Shown here: in pieces, positions 1 to 8,728 of the stretch
How the letters are laid out: the number at the start of each line of letters is the position of its first letter
Position numbering within the stretch: the first letter of the stretch is position 1
DNA from: Kappaphycus alvarezii
Lineage: Eukaryota; Rhodophyta; Florideophyceae; Gigartinales; Solieriaceae
Direction of reading: 5' to 3'
Assembly: GCA_002205965.3 (NCBI GenBank)
Contig: NADL03000635.1
Span: 1,240,001 to 1,304,000 of the forward strand
Length of the DNA stretch: 64,000 bases
Notes under the pieces: generated by a model
Database searches by the model: none
Seen by the model: the letters and a program-made list of their open reading frames with translations, nothing else
Told to the model about the DNA's origin: nothing
Translations under genes and position numbers: made by a program

Positions 1-523
1 CCTAGCATGAGTACACGTGTACAGTACACGTGTACTACATGGCGGAGCAGAGCTTGAGCAGAGACGCTGGTAGCGATGACTTTTCGACTTGCAACGGCAC
101 CGTACGGAATTTCCATGAGCCCAGATAGCTAGGAAGCCCTTACAGCACGCACGGTAGAGTACGGTATTGCAAAATTCAGTAGAAGAGAAGGTCTATTGAC
201 CAACCCGGCCTCAGCAAATGTCGATTATTGCACAAGAGTCAACTACAGGAATGCTTTCTGATGCGCACATACCGAAACGGGATTTGGATTGCCGAGATTG
301 TGATTTTGAGACGGTTCTGCTTATAGACGCATTACAGTACATTTGCGGTTTGCATGTACAGCCCTGTGTACATTACAGTGCCAATCAAATGCATTGTTGT
401 ATTGTACTCCACCATGTTCCAAAATGCTGCTGACAGGATACATTTCTCCACGCATACAGTAGACCAGAATTGGGGCCAAAGTACAAGAATGGATAGTATG
501 TACAATACAGCACTGTACAATAG
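1..523. repeat. Outer inverted repeat, left arm, distal part
   Basis: This segment is the reverse complement of roughly 35808-36340. Landmarks shared by both include the stretches around ACATGGCGGAG, CCGTACGGAATTTCCATGAG and CAGAATTGGGGCCAAAGTAC. Identity is clearly below that of the proximal arm: several small substitutions and indels are visible, for example around 440-510. The homology runs to the first bases of the window, so the true outer end may lie just outside. No convincing gene is seen here; the short open frames are shadows. The segment stops at the 11-bp duplication that flanks the LINE-A nest. Confidence 0.9.
513..523. repeat. Target-site duplication, left copy (LINE-A nest)
   Basis: CTGTACAATAG occurs here and again at 12281-12291, bracketing 11.8 kb of nested elements. 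In the right outer arm the matching place (about 35806-35820) has one uninterrupted copy of the site, so that arm acts as the empty allele. An 11-bp duplication suits target-primed LINE insertion. Confidence 0.75.
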
Positions 524-595
524 AAAAAACTGCAAAAAAAAATTTGTAACAACCACACAGGCTGACTCATAATGTGTCTGGAGTGTGCAGAACAA

Positions 596-1012
596 ATGAC
601 TTTTTAAGACGACCCTCTGGATCTCTCCCCCCCCCCCATTCCCCGCCTAAGCAGCCTCCGTGGGCGCGGCGCAGTCAACGGCGCGGACCTCGCGCACGCG
701 GAGCGGCATGGGCCCCTCCCATCGTTCCGCACTGGCACCTGTCCCTCCAAACGATTCTTCCGGGTACGCATAACGTTCATCGCCGACTCGCTGGTTTCTC
801 GACAATCTCTACGCCGCTCCCGGTGGCAAGCCGCTACCTCACTCCTACGCACCCGGCGAGGAAAGCAAGACCCGTCCCACTTTTCCATCATCCACGATCC
901 GAAATTCGCAAAGACGAAGCGCCTCTTCATCGCCGGTCGAGACGCTCCAAGGATCCTGCGCGCTTTGCCGCCGAGCCCGATTTCCCAAACAGTCACTTTC
1001 TGACAGAAAGTT
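596..1012 (+). pseudogene. GC-rich coding-like fragment of unknown protein
   Basis: GC-rich, unlike the flanking DNA, and open in one forward frame from about 660 to the TGA near 1008. The frame has no clear ATG. Its predicted peptide is basic and ends in ILRALPPSPISQTVTF. I do not recognise a family. By position it lies between the left LINE-A duplication and the MITE, so it may be a 5' coding part of LINE-A or a separate element fragment captured there. A C-run at 627-637 precedes it. Confidence 0.35.
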
Positions 1013-1013
1013 C

Positions 1014-1462
1014 CTAGTGTCTATTGGACCGATGTCCTCATATGAGGACAACTTTTAGCCCTTTTTTTTCAATACAATTCTTTTTTACCTCAGCGCATTT
1101 CTTGTCCCTCCACATTAGTTCATGAGTGTAGATGGCCGATCAAAACAAACTTTTCAAGATTATTGACCTCAGTTAAGACTAGAGCAATTTTCCCTCACCA
1201 GCTTCCGCTCTTCGCAAAAAGTTGTGAAAACGACTACGTTTTGGAAGGAAAAATAGTTCGTATTATCGTGGGGGGTTTCAAAAACGAGGGCGCACGTACA
1301 GTAAAAATTACTGTACTGTAACTTAACATGAAAAACCTGTTTTCCAGTAAAAATTTCGGCATTCCAAAACATTTACCTTTCCAAAAATGTAACGGAAACT
1401 GTCCTCATATGAGGACAAAGTGTGCCTCATATGAGGACAGACCATGGTCGTATAGACACTAG
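1014..1462. mobile_element. piggyBac-type MITE
   Basis: A 449-bp non-coding element. Both ends read CTAGTGTCTAT inward, and each carries subterminal palindromes centred on CATATG: one copy at the left (TCCTCATATGAGGA) and two at the right. The same end structure, TGTC plus ACTCATATGAGT palindromes, bounds the piggyBac transposase-bearing element at 30783-33646. This MITE is therefore probably a non-autonomous relative mobilised by that kind of transposase. No TTAA lies next to either end; CTAG is what sits at both borders. Confidence 0.7.
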
Positions 1463-1494
1463 TGACAATTACAGTATTGAAAAGGGGAGGTCTG

Positions 1495-1935
1495 TGTCGT
1501 TGAACACACTTTAGCGCCGCCTCAAACCCCACACGCGTGCACAATCAAGCGTGTGGTAAGGGGGTTTGCCGAAAGGGATGTAAGGGATTGGAGGGATGAT
1601 GGAAGGGAGGGTGAGGACAGAAGCACGAGGCCGACTGCCGCCGTAAAAAGGTAAACAAACCAATGTTGGGTTCTTTTACTCCATATGTCCTCTCCCGTAT
1701 TCTCCCACTGCCCTGTTGCCCACTTAGCCGTTATGTAGTCTTCGAACGGAAGGACTCGGCCGGCGCGTTCTCGCCGGCGGGTTCAAAACGGTCCAAAATT
1801 TTCTGAGAATAAATGATCAAATATTACAGATAATTACTGAAATTAAACATTAGTACACGTGTGTTACACGTATGAAATTGAGTAACTGTGTACATATTGA
1901 GATCACATACCCCTCTCACTTTCCATCCACCGTCA
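1495..1935 (-). repeat. Copia LTR (3' LTR of the element)
   Basis: A direct repeat of 8136-8575, beginning TGTCGTTGAACACA and ending CGTCA on the plus strand, so both borders have the expected TG/CA. It is flanked on the outside by GTCTG. Next to it on the inside is the purine-rich tract typical of second-strand priming. The plus-strand accessory gene's first possible exon begins within this LTR, so the LTR may also promote transcription in the reverse direction. Confidence 0.93.
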
Positions 1936-1996
1936 CTCCCTCCGACCGGTTGTTTCCATTCGCTGTGTTTCTTGTCTTCCTACTCTTTCCAACAGG
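1883..1996 (+). other. Candidate intron in the 5' part of the antisense gene
   Basis: A possible donor GTAACT at 1883 and a strong acceptor, TTTCCAACAG ending at 1996, with a long pyrimidine-rich run before it. The open frame extends upstream to an ATG at 1872 inside the LTR, but the first well-placed ATG (CAACATGTC) is at 2061, downstream of the acceptor. An LTR-initiated transcript with a spliced leader is inferred, not shown. Confidence 0.4.
1936..1943 (-). other. Polypurine tract of the Copia element
   Basis: On the minus strand this reads GGAGGGAG and touches the inner edge of the 3' LTR, where Copia elements prime plus-strand DNA synthesis. On the plus strand the same bases form part of the pyrimidine tract before the candidate splice acceptor at 1996. 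Confidence 0.75.
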
Positions 1997-2060
1997 ACCT
2001 CGTGAACTGCTCCGGCGCTGCACGTGCTCTTCGGAGAAAGCAAGTGTGTTTTCAAGCAAC

Positions 2061-3044
2061 ATGTCGGGCACTGGCATCAACGCAACAGTTATTCCTTCTG
2101 ACCTCCGTCCACTCAGCAGTGGAAAAGCTGTAAGACATTCTACTGTACAATCGTTCAACATCGAGAGTATCGTTTGCGGCGATGGCACGAAGCGGCATGG
2201 AATCAGCCTGAACAACCTCGTATTCTACGCAAGTGCCCGTATTGATGACGGACGCGAATCGTACCACGCGATTGATCATGAATCGCTCTCACTTTCCACG
2301 CGGGTCTCCATGCGTGGCGGTAACTGGCGCACACGTATCATCTCCGAAGCAGCAAAGCTCAAGAGCATCGAACCGACACCAAAGGTCCGTATACCCATTG
2401 ACAAGCGTTCATCTCGTGCGTACAAGCAGAAACGACTTCGCGATGCTGCTGTGAAGTGGTGCTACCGTAACCGTAGTGTAGCACTCTCCTTTGGAAGCCC
2501 TATGGCGCGCAGCAGCATTGCTGGAGCTTCTCAATGCCATTTCAAGGCGTATGGAAGGCTCTTTGAGATGCAGAACGGGGAGGAGGATGGAAATTGCATG
2601 GAAGCAGCGCTCATGAAGGCCACCGAACGTATTCTTGGTCGTCAAGTGGCTTTGCGGCTGCGCGCGTACGTCACAAAGAAGATACCGCATCTTATTACAT
2701 TGAAAGAAGTCGGGCGTTTCCTACAGCGTGCGGGCATCAAGCTTGAGGCACAAAAGGTCAAGCAAACTGCGGCGTACAAGCGTGATCCTTTTTCTTACTT
2801 TGCGAATGCGGCAAGCGGCGTCTTCTTACTTCACTTGCAGGAGCTTGACGTAGTTGAACACATCATTGTCGTCGACGCGGAGCGCAAACTTATCCTTGAT
2901 AGCGCGGAAAGGTATCCGATGCGCTTAAGCGAGGATTTTCTTCGCAAGTGCGGCGGAGACGATGCAAAAGACCTTCGTATCGTTTCTTCTAGGCGCTTAG
3001 TTGACCAAGTAGTGGTTCCCAAAGCGCATCATCATATCTCTTGA
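2061..3044 (+). CDS. Antisense accessory protein in Copia; papain-fold cysteine-protease-like
   Basis: An intact 327-codon frame on the strand opposite to the Copia genes, filling the space between RNase H (ends near 3067) and the polypurine tract. The ATG at 2061 has a good context; the frame stays open upstream to 1872 inside the LTR. The N-terminal half (1-170) is basic and unrecognised. The C-terminal half has the order expected of a papain-like or OTU-like thiol protease: Cys179 in EDGNCMEAAL, then a hydrophobic GVFLLHL strand, His267 in EHIIVVD, and Asp280 in LILDSAERYP, followed by a helix ending RKCGG. The Cys-His-Asp order and the 13-residue His-Asp gap resemble C39 or papain folds; DGNC recalls OTU. 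A protease role is inferred from motifs alone. It could be a captured host or virus-like gene used to modify Gag or host proteins. The frame is whole although the surrounding element is broken. Confidence 0.72.
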   Translation: MSGTGINATVIPSDLRPLSSGKAVRHSTVQSFNIESIVCGDGTKRHGISLNNLVFYASARIDDGRESYHAIDHESLSLSTRVSMRGGNWRTRIISEAAKLKSIEPTPKVRIPIDKRSSRAYKQKRLRDAAVKWCYRNRSVALSFGSPMARSSIAGASQCHFKAYGRLFEMQNGEEDGNCMEAALMKATERILGRQVALRLRAYVTKKIPHLITLKEVGRFLQRAGIKLEAQKVKQTAAYKRDPFSYFANAASGVFLLHLQELDVVEHIIVVDAERKLILDSAERYPMRLSEDFLRKCGGDDAKDLRIVSSRRLVDQVVVPKAHHHIS

Positions 3045-3069
3045 GTAAAATTTCTTAAGTGAACTCCTA

Positions 3070-4600
3070 GTTTCTGATAATCCATCGTTCCGGCTCCACA
3101 AGCAGATGAGCTTCAGAGATTACTTGCCGGAGGGTTCTCTGCTGCATAGACTTCGTGAACCCGTCTGCTATGTTAGCAGAGCTTCGGACGAAATCGATAT
3201 CAGAGATTACCTTGCTTTTGAAACCTTCCCTTGTAGCTGCTATATCAAGCATCATCCTCTTGTCGGAGGTCCGTGATCCCTTTGAGATCACATCGAAGAG
3301 AGACTTACTGTCGGTCAGCAACTGAACGGCAACATGAGCTCCAAGTAATAGCTGTAGCTCGTCGCCAAGAGTAGAGGCGACATCAAATAAGTCGCTGAAT
3401 GCGATCACTTCCCCAGCCATAGAGGATCTAGTGACCCTCCGGGCCTTGTAGGACTTAAAGGAATATGGGAAAACTGCACCTGTCCCGTCTCCAATGAATA
3501 CAATGTGACCTATCTGCGATGAAAGGTCGGTATTATTGGCATAAGAGGAGTCTGAGTAGCCGATAACGCGAAGCGATTCTTTTTGCAGCTTAGGGAAACG
3601 AATAGATATGCGTTTGTTCATAGCGTAAGCCACTGCCTCATTCAAGCGCCGGATATGAGAGGCTTTGTTCTTCATAAAGATCTCTTCGGTAACTTGAGCA
3701 AGTTGTGATATCTCGAACTCACAGTCTGGACGAGTATTGGCCAACCACGCTAGTCGCATACGCATTGAACGGAATTGCGAGTAAGAAGAATCTAGACGAA
3801 GCTTCTCAAGCTTCTTGAGGTATTCATGCTGGTCTTGTATCACTTCTCCTTCCTTCCCCAGTGATAGAGCAAAAACAGTAAAAGAGCATGGAAGAACTTG
3901 ATCAGGTGACATTTCAAACTTCTCGTTTGTCTTCTTGGAGAGTTCTTTGAAGTCCTTATCACCAACTCGCAATAGGTCATCAACATATCCTCCTGATAAG
4001 CCTTTTAGTAGCCCCTCAACAATGAAGGTATAGAGAGCAGGGTCAGATCTCAACTTCTTCATCCCTAATTCATCGCAGCGGTACTTTTCGATAGTCTCAT
4101 GCCATAGATCCCCCTATTCAAAAAGTCCATATAAGGGCTTAAGTAGCTGTAGACATTGAGACGGATCTAGCTCAAACTCAGGGACGGGTTTGGCTATGAA
4201 TATCTCTCTCGATAACGGCTCCGCGGACTGTAGGTAGGCTTGCCGTACATCAGATGTCCAGATGTCGAAATTGAACACTGTAGCAAGGCAGAGCAGAAGG
4301 CGAACAGACTGCGGCTGGAGCGTTGCGGTTGAATGAACCATGAGATGTTTGAACTTATCTCTGTGTCCTCCAATGACGTATCTAGCCTTATATTTTGCCT
4401 TGCCATCTTCGGTTGATTTGATCGTTAGCACAAAGCGTTCAGGTAGCACATTACCATCAGATGGTATGTCCTCTCGGAGTATAACCTTAAACGTCCCAAG
4501 TTCAAGGAGTTTTCTTATTTCCTTCCTCTTTGCTTCCTTCATATCCTGAGAACCTGCTCTTGAATCATAGGTATGGATAGATTCTGTCAAATATGAAGTG
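3070..4600 (-). pseudogene. Copia reverse transcriptase and RNase H region (fossil part)
   Basis: Copia-type RT with the LYGL finger motif and the YVDDLL catalytic box, followed by RNase H with DSSYANN, the SSMAGE segment and the C-terminal DSKSLFD and ANIADGFTK motifs. It would copy the RNA genome and remove RNA from hybrids in virus-like particles. The region ends just before the antisense gene. It is broken and given here as part of the 1495-8575 element. Confidence 0.9.
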
Positions 4601-4619
4601 GTTTCACAGGCTGATCGTG

Positions 4620-6200
4620 TACTAAACCGGCGGAACTTTTTTCAGGTCGCAGAAGAACGATCCAGCTAATGATTGAGGTTGAAGATAAGGCTTCACTTGG
4701 GCGACATTGAATGGCCTAGCAGCACTAGTCTTAGCATCCTCAACGTACACTAGCTTCTTCTCATCATCGGTGGTGAGTACATCGAACGTCCGAGCCATTC
4801 TCCAATTCGGTCGTTCACAACGTTCTCCCTCCATACCAGGGCACTGTCTCCGGGCTGATACGATCGGTTAGCAGCAGCAGGAGTCTTGTGCTTCAGAGCT
4901 CTTTCAACACGAAGCTTTGACATGTACTTTTCCATCTCTTGTCGGGCCGAAGAGGCAATGGATGCTCTTTCCGCTAATTTCAGACGAGAAGCGGGTGTCT
5001 CAGACCTCGTATAGGCATTCGGATACTCTCCAAATACTAGTGGAGATGGTACAAGCCCTTCAGGGCCTAGTGTATCATTCATAGCTTTCACAGAAGCAGC
5101 TAGTGCTCGGCGTAGGTCAGTCCTGGGGTTCTCAGTAAGTATTTTCCTGTACGTTTGTCTCAGAGGCTGTTGATAACGTTCACCAAGTCCAAGACTTGAT
5201 GAGCTTCAATACCAGTACGTTGAACTTCAACATTTCAGACAGCGCCGAGGTGTACGAAGAGGTTACCAAAGTTACTTCCCTGATCAACTATCATTCGATT
5301 AGGGAGTCCTGTGTAAACGGTTGCCCAGCATTCTAGGATAGTGGCCCAGATCGTCTTCGTAGACACATCAGGTAGAAATCTAGCAGCCGAGAATTTTGTT
5401 CCTTCATCAACTATATGTAGAACTGGCTTTCCACCAATAGTTACAATATCAATGAGCACAAGTTCATTGAAACGAACGTTCTCTGTACCAAAGGAAACAC
5501 GGAAGCGGGTTGGAGCAACCTTGATACGTTGGCATGGATCACAACGCTTCGTCAAGTCTTCTAGTATCTTCAACGTCTCGGGAGTTGCCTCTTCTGGTCT
5601 TGCACGCTTCAGAAGGTTAAAAAGCTTCTCGGCCGAAGGGTGGAAGAACTGCTTATGTAAATTATGTAGCTGAGAGCGAGTAAACCATGTTGGCGTTGAG
5701 AATTCCATTGAAGCATACACATGAGAACTTGGACCACGATACAAAGGTATACTCCATTCATCGAGGAATGTTACCTGACTATCCTTTCCAGTCACACTTG
5801 CTCGCTTGGTGAGTACATTAGCCACTGTATCAGCAGTCAATGATCCTTCATCGAGCACATCCAGGCCTAACAGAGGAGTTAAATCTGCCTGTACTACATC
5901 CATCCAAACTTGGGTTGTAGGAACACCTGGAGGGGTCTCAAGTGGTAGAGATATCTTACCGAGTGACGGGAAAGATACTTCAGCAAACAGAAACTTGTGT
6001 TTCGACTTGATGAGTTCGGGAACTCTTCGATTCAGTCGAGAAAAGATTCGGTGCAGCTCCTTGCGTCCTATGCATGACTTTGGAGAACCTATGTTAACAC
6101 AAAACCCAGAGGCATAGCCAGAGATACTCCCATTTGACTTTCCATCTCTACGCAATTTGCTGACATGAATCTTTGTAGCGTCGACTTGAACATAGTTCTT
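4620..6200 (-). pseudogene. Copia protease and integrase region (fossil part)
   Basis: An aspartic-protease-like start (VNIGSPKSCIG) leads into a pre-integrase zinc module: His-His in LHNLHKQFFHP and a later CDPCQR pair. The integrase core follows, with an aspartate in LVLIDIVTIG and another in IVDQGSNFG. The lysine-rich C-terminal integrase tail (about 4620-5090) contains a DSALVWRE segment typical of chromatin-side ends in this lineage. It is a broken part of the 1495-8575 element. Confidence 0.85.
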
Positions 6201-6499
6201 GAACCTCGGGCAATCTTTCCTATGCGAACAGGTCAGCTTATTTGGGCGGCGATCACGAGGCTGGATCGACCGACGCCCTACTAAAAATCCGCTCTTGGCG
6301 GGTCTTCAGTAGCTCCAGTGAGGTACGATGTAAACCAGTTCTTATCGACTTGCTCCATAACATCAGCATGATGCATCTTGGATCCAGAATCCATGCTGTC
6401 GAATAGGTCTAGCTCTGATTGTTCCTTAGCAAAGAACGAGGCTTCAGCGTTTGGCTATTCTTCCTCTGATGAACTGCCAGTATTCTGAGCTTCAGCTGC

Positions 6500-8090
6500 T
6501 TTTCCCTCCATTGCTTCAACATATTAATGAACTATATGAACAGAAGAGTGTCCATTCTTGAGCATTTTGCGAACATTATCGCGGACAGATCCACGATCGC
6601 AACGATAACCAGGCTTCTACTTCTTTGGGCAGTGGAAACAAGTCCCTTTACGGCGACTTTCTTCAAACCATACCTTCTTATTGTCTGTATAGCGATTAAA
6701 AGAGGTATGAGAGGGCCTGTGTGGTGCAGAGCCATGCTTTGTTTCATGACGTGCTTAGGGTGACTTCCATATTGCTGGTAATAAACGCCAGCACTAGCGG
6801 CACTAGCACCAGTTAGATGGTTTGAAGATTGTGACATCTCTATCTCAAGATGCAACTGTTCCCTGAGAGAAGTTACAAAGCCATTGAAGGAGTACTTAGC
6901 CGTGATTATGTTCCCTATAGGAGCCATTGCCCACTTAAACCCAGTACAGCCTTACGGAGGTAGTTGATTTTGTTTGCATCAACCTGAATTGAGGTTGACA
7001 TCGCGGCGTAAGACGCTCAATGATATCAATAATCTTAGTTAGGTCTTCTGATGGGCTCACAATTTCATGGTCAGCCATTTGTTTCTCTAAACGAAGGGTT
7101 TCGAGTATTCCTTGCACTTGGAGCTGACGAGAATCACTGTTGTACTCATTGATCATCATAGTAGCCATCTGGTCGAAAGCAATGTCATCACGAGCGTTGT
7201 GAAAGAAGAACGTACGAGCAGGATCAGCTAGAGCGTTGACAAAGAAGTCAGCTTTCTGCTGTGGGCTCAGATTGTGTTGGCGAGCACAGATATTGTAGTC
7301 GCGGATAGTCAGCTCAATGGATTGAGTGATATCACCATTGAACCGGTTATCCTTGAAGTACTGATGTACGTTGGTAGCTTTCCTAGAAACGTTTGAATCA
7401 TGACGGGGTTCCGGGGAAGGATCGGGGCAGTTGGGTCACGGGCTGTAACTTGCTCCGGGCGAGCAGGGCGATCTTCCGCACGAACAGGGGCATCAGGTAC
7501 CACATTTTGGAGACGCGATGGGTGAATACGAGATAAGGAGGGTCTTGGCCCAGGCTCAAAGACCAAAGAAGTTTCTGGTATCGAAGAAGATACAGGCATA
7601 TCTTTTTGGATCACACAACTAGCCTTGATACCTTCAATAACGGCCTTGAAGGTCGGAACATCAACTTGAAGTAGCCACGCGAACCACAAATGCGTCATCA
7701 GGGTCTTATTGGCACGAGATTTCACAGAAAGCTCAAGGGAATCAAGTAATTCCATAGCAAGAGGCGGCAACCATAAAAAACACTGACATCTCGCAATATA
7801 GTAACTGGAAATAATGGCCTCCTGAACAACGAAGGACGCAACGCATCTCCTGGAGCCGGTAGCAACGATTTGATTAGATCTTCGACTTCTATCCACGGTG
7901 GTAAAGTAGCTGTAGCCTCTCCAGAAATCGGAAACATAGCTAAGACAGTCTTTGAGATACGTAGAAGCTCGTTTGACAGGTCATCCGACATCTTAACAGT
8001 ATCAACGCACTTCTGCAAGCGGTCAAAACGGGCACGAACTTGTCCATGAGTGGTAGCAGGGCTCGACATCTTTGTGGACAGTAGCAGGAG
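6500..8090 (-). pseudogene. Copia gag region (fossil part)
   Basis: Lies directly downstream (on the minus strand) of the 5' LTR, where capsid protein is encoded. The likely start is MSSPATTHGQ near 8070. Weakly conserved helical stretches follow; the predicted protein has proline-rich linkers near 7450-7600. Assignment rests mostly on position and on continuity with the protease/integrase region. It is broken. Confidence 0.65.
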
Positions 8091-8135
8091 CAGTAAATGA
8101 GCAACGTGGCGGCGAAAATGGTTCAGAATCCGGAT

Positions 8136-8575
8136 TGTCGTTGAACACACTTTTGCGCCGCCTCAAACCCCACACGCGTGCACAATCAAGCGAGTGGTAA
8201 GGGGTTTGCCGAAAGGGATGTGAGGGATTAGAGGGATGATGGAAGGGAGGGTAAGGACAGAAGTACGAGGCCGACTGCCGCCGTAAAAAGGTAAACAAAC
8301 CAATGTTGGGTTCTTTTACTCCATATGTCCTCTCCCGTATTCTCCCACTGCCCTGTTGCCCACTTAGCCGTTATGTAGTCTTCGAACGGAAGGACTCGGC
8401 CGGCGCGTTCTCGCCGGCGGGTTCAAAACGGTCCAAAACCTTCTGAGAATAAATGATCAAATATTACAGATAATTACTGAAATTAAACATTAGTACACGT
8501 GTGTTACACGTATGAAATTGAGTAACTGTGTACATATTGAGATCACGTACCCCTCTCACTGTCCATCCATCGTCA
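8136..8575 (-). repeat. Copia LTR (5' LTR of the element)
   Basis: A direct repeat of 1495-1935 with about a dozen differences. Followed outside by the GTCTG target duplication at 8576-8580. Just inside, the minus strand reads CCGGATTCTGAACC, which resembles the complement of a tRNA T-arm and could be an unusual primer-binding site; this last point is tentative. Confidence 0.92.
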
Positions 8576-8728
8576 GTCTGAGGTGCATACTTGCGTACAG
8601 GACCGCGGTCCCAAGGATTGGCATACAAGTACTGTAATAAGTTCTGGAGTAGGACCAACGCTTAGTTGGGTGCACTGTTCTAAGACGTCCAGTGGTGTGG
8701 CATGTATTGTCACTATGACCACACGTAA

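Larger units (their letters stand above)
1495..8575 (-). mobile_element. Copia LTR retrotransposon with antisense accessory gene (fossil)
   Basis: Complete in structure and read on the minus strand. It has LTRs of about 440 bp at 8136-8575 (5') and 1495-1935 (3'), both TG...CA, a 5-bp target duplication GTCTG at 1490-1494 and 8576-8580, and a purine tract at 1936-1943 abutting the 3' LTR. Parts in transcription order are gag (about 8090-6500), protease plus integrase (about 6200-4620), and reverse transcriptase plus RNase H (about 4600-3070). Then comes a 1.1-kb segment occupied by an open gene on the opposite strand (2061-3044). The pol order integrase before RT places it in Copia/Pseudoviridae. 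The coding frame is broken at roughly half a dozen or more places. The LTRs differ at about a dozen positions in 440 bp (2-3 percent), so insertion was fairly recent. It sits inside LINE-A. Confidence 0.92.

Noticed and set aside
1872-2060. Translation start of the antisense gene at 1872 inside the LTR
   Set aside because: The upstream residues look like non-coding LTR and pyrimidine-tract sequence, and a splice acceptor at 1996 separates them from the better ATG at 2061.
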